DNA of 64,000 nucleotides from JANXQG01 sp963719885 (GTDB lineage Bacteria > Planctomycetota > Planctomycetia > Pirellulales > Thermoguttaceae), in assembly GCA_963719885.1 (NCBI GenBank), contig CAVRDP010000030.1, positions 112,053 to 176,052 of the forward strand, in the 5' to 3' direction. This document shows positions 27,554 through 38,318 of this stretch, one piece after another. The notes below the pieces were generated by a model. The model was given only the letters and a program-made list of their open reading frames with translations. It had not been told where the DNA came from and searched no databases. Numbering within the stretch: the first letter of the stretch is position 1; each line of letters begins with the position of its first letter. The position numbers and the translations under genes are program-made.

Positions 27554-27763
27554 ATGACCACGATCGTCCTTGCCCACCCCAACGAACGCTGCCCACGATT
27601 CCAGGTTTTCGGCGTCTACGAGGCACCGGATGTGCATCACGTCTTCGGCCTTCAGGAGATCAGCAACCGCGACGAGGCCGAACGGCTTGCTCGCCTGATG
27701 ATGGAAGCCTACGAAGCCGACCATTTCCGCCGCGTGATCGAAGTTGGCGAGCGGATAGGCTGA
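27554..27763 (+). CDS. Small hypothetical protein
   Basis: 69 residues from MTTIVLAHPNERCPRFQVFG; an alternative ATG three codons earlier (27545) is closer to the GGAG. Ends in a charged helical segment (DEAERLARLMMEAYEADHFR). Unrecognised, but the composition looks coding. Confidence 0.45.
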   Translation: MTTIVLAHPNERCPRFQVFGVYEAPDVHHVFGLQEISNRDEAERLARLMMEAYEADHFRRVIEVGERIG

Positions 27764-27885
27764 AGCTGCGCGACCAGAGTTTCATCTTGTGATCAAAATT
27801 GAACACGTGACGACCATGTGCGGACGCGGGTAGTGCCAACTTCTTCCCCTTGATCTTATCCGTGGCGAGCGTCCTTAATCATCTG

Positions 27886-28671
27886 TCACAGGTCGTGCCT
27901 CGGATCGGTCGTTGGTTCATGGTGGTCAGTCGATCTGCCGCCGGTGCGCTCTTCGTGGTATGGCTCTCCTCGCCTGTATAATTCGAGACAATTGCGAGCT
28001 TCTTCGATGTCCTCACCAGCGGCCACCTTCGCCGCCAGGGTAATTGCTCTTCTTTCCCATTTGCAGGCGTTCTCAAAGTCCCCACATTCAGCATAGGCGG
28101 CAGCAAGCGTGTCGGCGACTTGCCAGACAGTTCCGCCTGTCAACTCGTAAGCCTTTTTCGCATTCGCTAGGGCCGCCTCCGCATCACGACAAGTCTCGTC
28201 GGCGGAAGTCGCTTGCAGCAACGCGAGGTTGGTGTAAAAATCCGCATCATTCGGATTGAGCTTAATCGACTGCTTATAATCGGCGATTGCTTTGTCATGT
28301 TGGCCCTTCTTTTTCCAGGTGATAGCACGGTTGTAATAGACGTCAGCGTGATTTGGATCAAGTCGCAGGGCTTGATTGAAGTCGGCGATGGCCTCGTCGT
28401 ATTTGCCTTTGTGGTCCCATGCAGCACCACGGTTGGTGTAAGTATCCACATCATTCGGATCTAATCGTAATGCCTCGTGGTAGTCGGCGATCGCTTTGTC
28501 GTACTCGCCTTTGCGGCACCAAGCAATGCCACGGTTCGTGTAGGCGACAGCAAAACTCGGATTTAGCTGCAAGGCCCGGGTGTAGTCGGCGATTGCCTTG
28601 TCGTATTCACCTGTCGCCAGCCAGTCGTTGCCACGGTTGTAGCACACTTCGTCGTCCGAAAAGAACAACAC
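27886..28671 (-). CDS. TPR-repeat protein
   Basis: 261 residues built of at least four 34-residue tetratricopeptide repeats, each with the pattern YxNRGxxWxxKGEYDKAIADY-ALxLDPN (units near residues 8, 42, 76 and 110), then a more degenerate helical pair (VWQVADTLAAAYAECGDFEN). No signal peptide. TPR domains mediate protein binding, and partners cannot be inferred. Confidence 0.88.
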   Translation of the reverse strand: MLFFSDDEVCYNRGNDWLATGEYDKAIADYTRALQLNPSFAVAYTNRGIAWCRKGEYDKAIADYHEALRLDPNDVDTYTNRGAAWDHKGKYDEAIADFNQALRLDPNHADVYYNRAITWKKKGQHDKAIADYKQSIKLNPNDADFYTNLALLQATSADETCRDAEAALANAKKAYELTGGTVWQVADTLAAAYAECGDFENACKWERRAITLAAKVAAGEDIEEARNCLELYRRGEPYHEERTGGRSTDHHEPTTDPRHDL

Positions 28672-28707
28672 GATTCAGGTCCTTTCAGATAGTAGGCGAG
28701 CGTAAGC

Positions 28708-28926
28708 TCATTCCAGGTCTGGCAGTTCTTCCCGCTTCAGCAACAGCCGGATCGACCTTGGCACGCCCGGCTCCCTGCTGATGAATCCGTGCTTCTCCAG
28801 CTTCAGCACCATGTCATGCACAGCCGGCGGCGTGACCTGGAAGTAGACCTGCATGTCGCGTTCGGCGGGTGCCTGCCGGTTCAGTTTCGTGTAGCCATAC
28901 TTCGCCGTTCAGTTCGCTGGCGTCAT
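28708..28926 (-). pseudogene. Remnant of a LexA-like winged-HTH protein
   Basis: Translation gives YTKLNRQAPAERDMQVYFQV then TPPAVHDMVLKLEKHGFISR and SIRLLLKREELPDLE, the familiar small LexA-DNA-binding-type repressor. An in-frame TGA follows the fifth codon (MTPAN-stop) and the head of the domain is too short, so the copy is broken. An internal ATG could only give a domain lacking its first helix. Confidence 0.55.
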
Positions 28927-29055
28927 GGGTCTCTTCGCTTCTGCAAAGTCGGCAACTGTCTTGGCATATACCTTGCCACGTAGCATAGTCATGATATAAT
29001 CGCAAGTCCAGGGGCGTCTGACGGGACATCGCCCCGCATCGGAAGCTGCGCCGCC

Positions 29056-32000
29056 ATGATCTCGCATTTTTTCATCGACCGCCCAATCTTCGCCTCCGTG
29101 TGCTCGATCGTCTTCGTGCTGGCCGGAGGCGTGGCTGTGTTCACGCTGCCGGTGGCCCAATATCCGGAGGTCACGCCGCCCACCGTGCTGGTCACGGCGC
29201 TCTATCCGGGGGCCAACGCCGCCACTGTCCGCGACACCGTCGCCGCGCCCATCGAGGAACAAGTCAACGGCGTGGAAGGCATGATGTACATGTCGTCGCA
29301 ATCCACGAACAACGGCGCCTACCGCCTGAGCGTGACCTTCAAGCTGGGCATGGATTCGGACATGGCCCAGGTGCTGGTGCAGAACCGCGTCTCGCTGGCC
29401 CTCCCGGTCATTCCCTTGCTGGTCCAGAACGAGGGCATCAACGTCAAGAAGGTCTCGCCCAACACGATGATGATCGTCAACCTCGTCTCGCCCGACGATC
29501 GCTACGACGCCACCTACTTGAGCAATTACGCGACGATCTACATCCGCGACGAATTGGCGCGGCTGCCGGGCGTGGCCGACATCGGCTACCTGGGCCAGCG
29601 CGATTACAGCCTGCGGGCCTGGATCGATCCCAATAAGCTGGCGACCCTGGGGCTCACGGCGGCCGACGTCGCGGCGGCCATCGCCCAGCAAAACCTGCAA
29701 GTCGCCGCTGGCCAAATCGGCCAGGAACCCGTCCCCAAGGGCCAGCAGTTCCAACTGACCATCAATACTTTGGGCCGGCTGGTCGACCCGGAAGAGTTCG
29801 CGGAGATCATCGTCAAGGCGGCGGGGTACCCGGTCCCCGGGTCGGCGGGGCAGACAGCGGCGTCGAGCAGTTCCAGCCCAGGCAGCGGCGGGGGGACCGC
29901 GATGGGCAGCACGGATTCCGCCGGCGGCGCGACGATCGGCAGCCAGGTCTCGCCCCCGGCGGTCGGCATCGTCCGGCTCCGCGACGTGGCCCGCGTCGTC
30001 CTGGGCTCCCAGCAATACGAGCAGTCCTGCACGCTCGACGGCAAGCCGAGCGTGGCCCTCACGGTCTACCAGCTTCCCGGTTCCAACGCCTTGGAGACCG
30101 CACGGGCAGTGAACGGCAAGATGAAGGAACTCAAGACTCGCTTCCCGCCGGGCATCGAGTACCGCATCGTGTACGACACCACGCCCTTCATCCGCGACTC
30201 GGTGAACGACGTCTACTTCACGCTCCTCCTCGCGGTCGGCCTCGTGGCCGTGGTGGTCTTGGCGTTCCTGCAGAACTGGCGGGCAGCCCTGATCCCGCTG
30301 ATCGCCGTGCCAGTGGCCGTCGTCGGCACCTTTGCCTTCATGGCGGCGCTGGGCTACTCGCTCAACAATCTGTCGTTGTTCGGCCTGGTCCTGGCGATCG
30401 GCATCGTCGTGGACGACGCCATCGTGGTCGTCGAGAACATCGAGCGCTGGCTGGACAAAGGCGTCGCACCCCGCGAGGCGGCGCACAAGGCCATGGAGGA
30501 GGTGACCGGGCCGGTCATCGCCGTGGCCTTGGTGCTCTTCGCGGTCTTCGTGCCGGCCGCCTTTCTGGGCGGGATCACGGGCCAGTTCTTCCGCCAATTC
30601 GCCGTGACGATCGCCGTTTCCACGGTGATTTCCGCCTTCAATTCGCTGACGCTCAGCCCGGCCCTGGCCGCCATCCTGCTGCGGCCGCGACCCGCACCCA
30701 CAAGTGGGTACCCGCCGGGTGCCCCCGCCCATCGCGATCCGCTGACCTGGCTTTTGGACGTGTTCTTGGGCTGGTTCTTCTGGCTCTTCAACCGCGTCTT
30801 CGGGGCCAGCACGGCCTTGTATGTCCGGCTGGTGGGGGGACTGTTGCGCGTGAGCCTGATCGTGCTTCTGGTTTACGCCGGCCTGCTGGGGCTGACCTAT
30901 CGGCAATTCATCCGTGCGCCGACGGGCTTCATTCCCCAGCAGGACAAGGGCTACCTGGTGCTCAACGTGCAATTGCCCGACTCCGCCTCGGTACAGCGCA
31001 CGCAGCAGATCATGGCGCAGATCGAAGACATGGCCCTCCATACGCCCGGGATTGCCGACACGGTGGGCATTTCCGGGCAGTCGTTGATCGCCAATGCCAA
31101 CGCGCCGAACCTGGGCTCGATGTACGTCATGCTGGCCGAATTTTCCCGGCGCCGCACTCCGCAGTTGACCGCCGACGCCATCTCGGCGGCCCTGCTGGAT
31201 CGCTGCCGCCGCGAGGTGCCGGGAGCGGTCGTCACGGCCTTCGGACCGCCGCCGATCGACGGCCTGGGCACGACCGGCGGTTTCAAGCTGATCATCGAAG
31301 ATCGCGGCAATCTGGGCCTCGGCAGCCTGCAACAGGCCGCCGACCAGGTCGTCGCCCGCGGCAACCGCACGGAGGGACTGCGCGGGCTGTCCAACAGTTC
31401 CCGCGTCAACACGCCCTGGCTTTACCTGGACATCGACCGCACCAAGTGCATGACCATGGGCGTCGCGGTGAGCGACCTCTTCGCCGCCTTGCAGATCAAT
31501 CTCGGTTCGTTCTACGTGAACAACTTCAACGAGTTCGGCCGCACCTGGCAAGTCAACGTCCAGGCCGACCAGCGTTTTCGCGACCGGGTCGACAAGATCC
31601 TGCAGCTCCAGGTGCGGAACAACCAGGGACAGATGATTCGCCTCGGCACGATGATCGACGTCCGCGACACCGCCGGGCCGGTGGCGGTCATGCGCTACAA
31701 CATGTATTCCGCCGCGGCCGTCACCGGCGACACCGCGCGCCGGGCATCAGTTCCGGCCAGGCGATCGGGCTGATGGATGAGATCGCCGGCCAGGAATTGC
31801 CGGCCTCGATGGCCTCCGGATTGGACCGAATTGACCTATCTCCAGCTTCAGGCGGGCAACGTCGCGATCTATGTTTTCGCCCTGGGGGTGGTCTTCGTCT
31901 TCCTGGTGCTGGCGGCCCAGTACGAAAGCTGGTCGCTGCCCCTGGCGGTGATCCTGGTCGTGCCCATGTGCCTTTTGTTTTCGATCGCGGGCGTGGTCAT

Positions 32001-32388
32001 GGCCGACATGGAGGTGAACATCTTCACGCAGATCGGCTTCGTGGTGCTCGTCGGCCTGGCCAGCAAGAACGCGATCCTGATCGTCGAGTTCGCCAAGCAG
32101 CAGCAGGAGCAAGGCCGGCCCCGGCGGGAGGCCACGCTGGAGGCCAGCCGCCTGCGCTTGCGGCCGATCTTGATGACTTCGTTCGCCTTCATTTTCGGCG
32201 TCATTCCCTTGGTCGTGGCCCACGGGGCCGGCGCCGAAATGCGGAGGGCGCTGGGCCTGGCCGTCTTTGCCGGCATGCTCGGCGTAACCCTCTTCGGGAT
32301 CTTTCTCACGCCCGTTTTCTTCTATGTCATCCGCGCCGTGAGCGATCGCTGGACCGGACGGTCGGCGATGGACGAGCCGACGCCGTAA
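29056..32388 (+). CDS. HAE1-type RND efflux pump without an adjacent adaptor, two frameshifts
   Basis: MISHFFIDRPIFASVCSIVF start; about 1,110 residues when repaired. TM4 relay block GLVLAIGIVVDDAIVVVENI; C-terminal block SKNAILIVEFAKQQQEQGRP. Frame changes near 31738 and 31825, where homology passes from MRYNMYSAAAVTGDTA to GISSGQAIGLMDEIAGQEL and then to WTELTYLQLQAGNV. A Ser/Gly-rich insert of about 45 residues (29824-29960) sits at the same place as the giant insert of the pump at 18946. No membrane fusion protein is next to it, so it may share the other one's adaptor. A palindromic repeat (acccgcacccacaagtgggt) falls in the loop near 30690. Confidence 0.85.
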
Positions 32389-32674
32389 TCGCCCGCTTAT
32401 GGGAGGTATTTGACACCCTGCGGGCGCCGGTCGGAACTTCCCGAATAAATAAACAGTATTGCATTCACAAGATCAGTGCCGGCCGGGCCGAACGATTTGA
32501 TCGTCGTCGGCAACAATCATTAAGGGAGTGGAATGGACTTTCGCGGTTGCGATATGTCCAGGTGCGATGTATGCCAACCGTCTCGCCAGGACGCGTCGAA
32601 CTCGTCAATAACAATACATGCGCGTACAATTCACGTGCGCGTGCTGTCAAGATATTCAAGGTGCTGAAACAGTC
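32389..32674. other. Intergenic region before the sigma factor
   Basis: 285 bases. AT-richer than the flanks (aataaataaacagtattgca around 32444). No gene, stem or tRNA recognised; it should contain the sigma gene promoter. Confidence 0.45.
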
Positions 32675-34079
32675 ATGAACAAGGGTGACGCGGGATCACT
32701 TCACAGTTACTTTTTTGAGATCAGCCGGATTCCATTGTTGACTCACGAAGAAGAACTCGCTCTGGCCAAACGTCTCCACGCCTGCCGGAAGCGGCTCTAT
32801 CGGGGAATCCTCGCCACAGGGCATGGGTTACAAGCAATTGTGACATTGCTGCATCCGGTGTGCTGTGGAACTCAACGAGTTGATCGCGTCGTCGAACTGC
32901 CCGGCTCTAGGGTAGAGGAGAAGCGCCGCATCCTTGCCTACTTGAGACCGGCCGTAAATGAGCTGCAGGGCTTGCTGGCGAAGAACCAGGCCGATTTCGC
33001 CCTTATTATCGAAAAGGACCAACCGGCCCACCTTCGCCGCCTGGCGTCACAGCGGCTGATTGCGAGATACGCGAAGGCGATACGTCTCTTGGATGGAATA
33101 ACCATCCGACGGCAACATCTCGTGCCGATCATCGAAGCTGTCAGAAAGATTTCGCGACAGCTTGACAATCTTAGCCGGGAAGTGAGCAAGACGAAGGCCA
33201 GTCCGCACAAACATGACCGCGCAAGCAAACTTCAAGAGGAACTCTCCCAGTTGATGCGAACCACGCTGGAGACCCCTTCCTCGCTTCGCCGTCGACTTCA
33301 ACGAATTTCTCGGGCGCAGCAGGAATACGAAGCCGCAAGGTCGGACTTGTCGGCCGCCAACCTTGCGCCTGACCGTGTCCGTCGCCAAGCGCGACAGCAA
33401 CTGCGGCCTGAGCTTCCTGGACCTGATCCAGGAAGGTAATGCCGGCCTGATGCGAGCCGTCGATCGCTTCGACCACACCCGCGGGTACAAGTTTTCCACG
33501 TACGCCACCTGGTGGATTCGTCAAGGAATCAGCAAGGCGGTCGCCGACCAAGGCCGCTTTATTCGTCTCCCGGCTGGCATGGGCAACCGCTTGGCCCAGG
33601 TCCAAGCCAGCGCTGCACGCCTCTTTCAGGCCGGCAGATCCCAGCCGAGCATCGAGGAAACGGCGGAGGCTACGGGGCTGTCGGTGGACGAGGCCCACCT
33701 CACCATGAGGATGGGCCGTGCGACGCTGTCGCTCGACCAGCCCATCGGGGAACGGCAAGAACATTGCCTCGGCAGGTTGTTGCCGGACCATCGCGAGCAC
33801 GATCCGCTTTATGGCGCGAACCACGATTTGTTGAAATCCCGGATCACGGAAGTCTTGCAAAGGCTGGATTATCGCGAGCGTACGATCATCCGCCTTCGCT
33901 ACGGGTTTGTAGGCGGCCGGATCCATACGCTCCAGGAACTCGGCAAGATGTTCGGCGTCAGCAAGGAGCGGGTCCGGCAGATTGAAACCGAAGCTCTGAA
34001 CAAGCTGAAACTCCCGAAAGCCACAAAAAGGCTCGCGGGTTTCCTCGACGTGCCGTTACAGACCAGTCTTATGAATTGA
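32675..34079 (+). CDS. RpoD/SigA-like sigma-70 factor, frameshifted
   Basis: From MNKGDAGSLHSYFFEISRIP: region 1.2 LLTHEEELALAKRL, then a long variable segment. Region 2 begins SDLSAANL and continues, in the next frame, RLTVSVAKRDSNCGLSFLDL, IQEGNAGLMRAVDRFDHTRG and YKFSTYATWWIRQGISKAV (region 2.3-2.4). Region 3 (EETAEATGLSVDEAHLTMRM) and region 4 (LDYRERTIIRLRYGF, HTLQELGKMFGVSKERVRQI) follow. One extra T near 33362 breaks the frame exactly at the region 2 junction. About 467 residues. Probably a group 2, non-essential sigma factor; the region 1.2-2 spacer is longer than usual. Confidence 0.85.
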
Positions 34080-34264
34080 ACGAGACACGCATTTAGTGTG
34101 GGGCAGACCCACCTTCTTAGGTTAGTGCGAACCCCTAGGCAATGGTCAGCGTTTTCCTCTTGGGGACACCCGGTTCTCGGGGATTCCCGCATTTTGCGAC
34201 TTGTCTATATTGAGGGGCATTGGAATCGGACTTCGACCACTTTTTCAATTAAAGGAGATCCACG

Positions 34265-35074
34265 ATGTGTGCAGTCGCGTTTGCGGAAAAGGCCCCGAGG
34301 GACGAGGCCCTGCGAGAATTGGCCTCCGGCAAAATACTCTCGGGAAAAAGGGCCTTGGTGACCGGCGGATCGCGGGGCATTGGCAAGGCCACGGCGTTGG
34401 CCTTGGCCCAGGCCGGCGCCGCCGTGGCAATCAACTATCAATGCTCCGTGGAAGCAGCCGACGAGGTCTGCCGAGCGGTCGGGAAGTTGGGCGTTGAGAC
34501 CAATGCCTATCAGGCCAACATCTCTCACGAGGAGGAGGCCCAGGCCATGATCGACGCCGTGATCAAGGATTTTGGGACCATCGACATCCTCGTGAACAAT
34601 GCGGGAATCACCCGCGACAAATCGTTCCTCAAGATGACCAAGATCATGTGGGACGAAGTCATGGGAGTCAACCTCAACGGCGTTTTCCACGTGACTCGCC
34701 TGGCCTTGCCGGCCATGGTGGAGGCGGGCTGGGGCCGTATCATCAACATGACTTCGATTGTCGGACAGACCGGCAATTTCGGGCAGGCCAACTATGCCGT
34801 TTCCAAGGGCGGTCTGATTGCCTTCACCATGACTTTGGCCCGTGAAGTGGCCCGCAAGGGCATTACCGTCAATGCCGTTGCCCCCGGATTCATTGAAACG
34901 GACATGACCAAGGATCTGACGCCGGCAGCGTTGGCGGCAGTAACCACGATGACCCCCCTGGGCCGGTTGGGAAAGGCGGAGGAAGTCGCGGCGGCGGTGT
35001 GCTTCCTCGCCTCGCCGCAGGCCAGCTATATCACCGGCCAGGTCATCCCCGTCAACGGCGGCATGTACATGTAA
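34265..35074 (+). CDS. phaB: Acetoacetyl-CoA reductase (PhaB-type SDR)
   Basis: 269 residues, AAAGGAG upstream. Reduces acetoacetyl-CoA to (R)-3-hydroxybutyryl-CoA with NADPH, giving monomer for polyhydroxybutyrate. Classical SDR: TGGSRGIGKATAL (cofactor loop), NNAGITRDKSFLKM, NMTSIVGQTGNFGQANYAVS then KGG (Ser-Tyr-Lys catalytic set), and VAPGFIETDMTKDL. A 25-residue N-terminal extension precedes the domain. FabG is the close alternative; position at the head of a pha cluster favours PhaB. Confidence 0.85.
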   Translation: MCAVAFAEKAPRDEALRELASGKILSGKRALVTGGSRGIGKATALALAQAGAAVAINYQCSVEAADEVCRAVGKLGVETNAYQANISHEEEAQAMIDAVIKDFGTIDILVNNAGITRDKSFLKMTKIMWDEVMGVNLNGVFHVTRLALPAMVEAGWGRIINMTSIVGQTGNFGQANYAVSKGGLIAFTMTLAREVARKGITVNAVAPGFIETDMTKDLTPAALAAVTTMTPLGRLGKAEEVAAAVCFLASPQASYITGQVIPVNGGMYM

Positions 35075-35138
35075 CCCGTTGCCGAAGCACTCGAAAACTT
35101 TTGTCAGGAATAGTTCTTTTCTCAGGAGATTGACGAAT

Positions 35139-35630
35139 ATGGTCAGCACAGTAAACGGAAAGTCGGGCGACCTGTTCCATCAGGCCATGGATTCTTTCGA
35201 GACGGCGCTCCGCGCCGGCATGAAACTTCAAGAGGAATCGACGCAGCGCTGCGTCGAGATCCTCCGCGACGTCGGTTCGCCCCTGGAGTGGGAACGGACC
35301 GTGCCCCTGAAGGTTACCAAGGCCATCGCGGCCATGCAGCGGAACGTCGACCAATCGATCCGCTTCATGAACGAGAATGCCGAACAGACGGTGAGCCTGA
35401 TGAAGGCGGCTCTACAGATCCACGAAACCAACGGCAACGGGAATGCGGAGGATGGCGACTTCTGGACGTACGCCTTGAACTCCATGCAGACTAACGCTCA
35501 GATCATCCACCAGGCCAATGCCCGCGTCGTGGAAGCGTGGGGTGAATTGGCCAAGGAAGTCTTGCAGCGGGTGGAAATCATGCGCGAGGAAGTGACCCGC
35601 ATGACGGAAATGAGCATTCGGCAAGTCTAG
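35139..35630 (+). CDS. Phasin-like granule protein 1
   Basis: 163 residues from MVSTVNGKSGDLFHQAMDSF (AGGAG upstream). Mostly amphipathic helix with no predicted membrane segment: DLFHQAMDSFETALRAGMKL, AEQTVSLMKAALQ, VVEAWGELAKEVLQRVEIM. This resembles phasins, which coat PHA granules. It shares its helical opening (DLFxQAMxxxE) with the protein at 37019, so the two are probably duplicates. Confidence 0.65.
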   Translation: MVSTVNGKSGDLFHQAMDSFETALRAGMKLQEESTQRCVEILRDVGSPLEWERTVPLKVTKAIAAMQRNVDQSIRFMNENAEQTVSLMKAALQIHETNGNGNAEDGDFWTYALNSMQTNAQIIHQANARVVEAWGELAKEVLQRVEIMREEVTRMTEMSIRQV

Positions 35631-35646
35631 CTCCTCGAAAGGTGAT

Positions 35647-35678
35647 CGCCCCGGCGGCACGGGGTCGCCGGGGCGTTT
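35647..35678 (+). terminator. Hairpin terminator between phasin 1 and phaA
   Basis: Perfect 10-bp stem CGCCCCGGCG/CGCCGGGGCG with a nine-base loop, followed by TTT only. Probably a partial terminator inside the cluster, setting higher phasin than thiolase expression. Confidence 0.55.
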
Positions 35679-35715
35679 GATGATCGACTAACTTTATGCA
35701 GAAAGCACGACAATA

Positions 35716-36895
35716 ATGATCAACGAGATTTGGCTTGCCGGCGGTACGCGCACGCCGATTGGCGGCTACCTGGGCGCCCTGGCGGAAGTGCCGGCCACGA
35801 CTTTGGGAAGTGTGGCGATCAAGGAATCGTTGCGTCGCGCGGGCCTGGCCGCGGACCAGGTCGACGAGGTGATTCTGGGGAACGTTGTCGGCGCGGGCCT
35901 GGGGCAAAACGTCGCCCGCCAGGCCGCCATCGCCGCCGGCCTGCCGGCCGCGGTGGGGGCGACGACGGTCAACAAGGTCTGCGGCTCCGGCATGAAAAGC
36001 GTGATGCTGGCCGCCCAGGCGATCCAGTGCGGCGACGCCCAAACCGTGGTTGCGGGCGGCACGGAAAACATGTCCGCCGCGCCCTACCTCTTGCCCAAGG
36101 CCCGCTGCGGTTATCGCCTGGGACATGGCGAGGTGTTGGACGCGGTCATCAAGGACGGGCTGTGGGACGTCTACAACAACCTGCACATGGGCACGTTCGG
36201 CGACCGCTGCGCCGCCAAGGAAGGAATCTCGCGCGCAGGAGCAGGACGATTTCGCCGTGGCCAGCTACCAGCGGGCCTTGACGGCGCAGAAAGAGAATCT
36301 CTTCGCCGAGGAAACGGTTGCCGTGGAGATCAAGGGCCGCAAAGGGTCCGTCTTCGTGCGTGAGGACGAGGAACCGGGCCGCTTCAACGAAGAGAAGCTG
36401 CGGGCCCTGCGGCCGGCCTTCGACGCCAGTGGCAGCGTTACGGCCGGCAATGCGTCGAGCATCAACGATGCTGCCGCTGCGATCGTCGTGGTTTCGCCCC
36501 AGAAGGCCAAGTCCCTCGGCGTGCAGCCGCAGGCCAGGATCCTCGGCTATTCGACCTACTCTCGCGAGCCGGAGTGGTTCACCTTGGCGCCCGTCTGCGC
36601 GATCGAACACCTGATGAAGAAGCTCGGACTTTCCGTCGCCAACGTCGACCTCTTCGAGGTCAACGAGGCTTTTTCCGTGGTTACGATCGCGGCCATGAAG
36701 CACTTGGACATCCCCCACGAAAAGATGAACGTGCATGGCGGCGCGGTCGCCTTGGGCCATCCCATCGGGGCCAGCGGCACGCGGATCCTGGTGACGCTGC
36801 TTTCCGCCCTCAAGCAACGGCAGGCGAAGATCGGCATCGCCTCGCTCTGTATCGGCGGCGGCGAGGCCGTGGCGATGGCTGTGGAATGCGTTTAG
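35716..36895 (+). CDS. phaA: Acetyl-CoA acetyltransferase (beta-ketothiolase), frameshifted
   Basis: Condenses two acetyl-CoA to acetoacetyl-CoA for PhaB. About 392 residues when repaired. NKVCGSGMKSVMLAAQAI has the acyl-accepting cysteine, EVNEAFSVVTIAA the family block, VHGGAVALGHPIGASGTRIL the active-site histidine and ASLCIGGGE the second cysteine. The frame changes near 36228: GDRCAAKEGISR must join EQDDFAVASYQRAL, one surplus base. All catalytic motifs survive, so an assembly indel is likely. A short coding-like tail (LKAEVNALRLELKKR, stop 36980) follows in 36896-37018. Confidence 0.87.
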
Positions 36896-37018
36896 AATAC
36901 GCGATGAAGGAGAGTCCGAGGCCAGGACGGCCTGAAGGCGGAGGTCAACGCGCTCCGTTTGGAATTGAAGAAGCGTTGAGAAGTCAAGTTCCTTTCCCTT
37001 GAAACGAGGAGTTTAGCA

Positions 37019-37570
37019 ATGACCAGTTCCCCGAAAAGCGATGATTTGTTCCGTCAGGCTATGAAAGCCTGGGAAACGGCTGCCGAGGCAGGCGTCAAAA
37101 TGCAGGAGGAATGCGCAAGCTGGGTGCGACAGATGTTCTGCGAGTCGTCCACGCTTACCGACTGGTACGAAAAGGGCCAGAAGGTGATGAGCGAGGCGCT
37201 CGCCAGGAGCCAGGAGAACGTCGACGAAGCGATCAGCCTGATGAACCAGCAAGCCGAGGCAAGCCTGAAATTGGTGCAAAAGGCCTTGGAGGTCCGCGAT
37301 AGCGAGTCGCCCGGCGATGGACCGAAGAAGCTTACCGACTGGTGGCTGGCCGCGCTGGAAACCATGCGGATCAACAATCAGGCCGTGCTCAAGGCCAACA
37401 GCCGCATCCTCAGCACCTGGTCGGAAATGGCCCGCAAGGTCAACGGCGACGCGGCCGACACCATGTCCGAGTTGGCCAAGAAGACCTCGGCCCAGGCCGA
37501 GCAGATGGCCAAGTCCTCGGTCGAGCGGTTCAAGGAGATGGCCAGTCAAGCCTCCGGCCGTCCGGCCTGA
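37019..37570 (+). CDS. Phasin-like granule protein 2
   Basis: 183 residues with a good GAGGAG ribosome site. Helical throughout: DLFRQAMKAWETAAEAGVKM, AISLMNQQAEASLKLVQKAL, and a C-terminal Ala/Lys/Ser helix (KKTSAQAEQMAKSSVERFKE) typical of phasin-family proteins. Paralogue of the product at 35139. Expected on the PHA granule surface. Confidence 0.7.
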   Translation: MTSSPKSDDLFRQAMKAWETAAEAGVKMQEECASWVRQMFCESSTLTDWYEKGQKVMSEALARSQENVDEAISLMNQQAEASLKLVQKALEVRDSESPGDGPKKLTDWWLAALETMRINNQAVLKANSRILSTWSEMARKVNGDAADTMSELAKKTSAQAEQMAKSSVERFKEMASQASGRPA

Positions 37571-37639
37571 TGCCGATCGCAGCGATCGACGGAAGGTCAC
37601 CGCGGACGACAAGCACGGCATTTTTCGGAGAGCGGCGCC

Positions 37640-38155
37640 ATGGGCAACGACACGAACGATCCCTTCAGCACGCTGACGCGGATGTGGACGGAGATGGCCG
37701 CCAGCGCCATGCAGGCCTGGCAGCCGTTGGCGGGCGGCACGGCCTCGCCGGAACTGTTTCGCAAAGGCCGTTCCGATTTCTTGGAAGTCTGGAGCGATTG
37801 GTGCGAGCAACTGATGCGCTCTTCCGCCTTTCTGGAAGCGCAGAAGCAGTGCATGGGCGGCAGCCTCGCCCTCCGCAAGCAGATCCGCGCGAACCTGCGG
37901 CGGACGCAACGCGAGTTGCAGATTGCCGGCCGCGAGGACATTGACGCCCTGGTGGCAGCCGTGCAGCGATCGCAACGCCGCGTTCTCGACCAACTGGAAG
38001 AGACTTCCGAGCGGCTGCAGGCGCTGGAAACCAAGATCGATTGCCTGAGCGAGCGGATGGAGCGCTTGATGGGTCTTGAGGGCGGCGCCACGGGCCGCGC
38101 GAATGGCGACGGCAACGGGAAGAAGAAAAAACGGCACGAGGAAACCAAGGACTGA
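37640..38155 (+). CDS. phaE: PHA synthase subunit PhaE-like protein
   Basis: 171 residues, start MGNDTNDPFSTLTRMWTEMA. Resembles the PhaE partner of class III synthases: a Trp-rich helical head (MWTEMAASAMQAWQPL), ALRKQIRANLRRTQRELQIA, then a coiled coil (VLDQLEETSERLQALETKI) and a lysine-rich tail. PhaE is needed for activity of short class III PhaC, which fits the 361-residue phaC downstream. Family PhaE proteins are usually longer, so the assignment rests on context as well. Confidence 0.7.
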   Translation: MGNDTNDPFSTLTRMWTEMAASAMQAWQPLAGGTASPELFRKGRSDFLEVWSDWCEQLMRSSAFLEAQKQCMGGSLALRKQIRANLRRTQRELQIAGREDIDALVAAVQRSQRRVLDQLEETSERLQALETKIDCLSERMERLMGLEGGATGRANGDGNGKKKKRHEETKD

Positions 38156-38170
38156 GCATCGACAAGAGAG

Positions 38171-38297
38171 GCAGGGTGGGACAAGATCCGGGGTGCCCGG
38201 GGCACCCGGGGCACCTGCTTGCGGGTTGCGGGGCAGCGAGCGCCGGCCCACCATGATGGGAAGCGAAGAATTGGTGGGCCGGCGCTCCCACCCTACG
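38171..38297. repeat. Nested palindromic repeat between phaE and phaC
   Basis: Starts gcagggtgggacaagatccg and ends cccaccctacg; inner arms GCGAGCGCCGGCCCACCA (from about 38236) and TGGTGGGCCGGCGCTC. Same family as the CobD-CbiP linker at 2472-2582, here with a longer middle. Confidence 0.8.
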
Positions 38298-38318
38298 GCG
38301 AAGGCAAGGATCAGGAAC

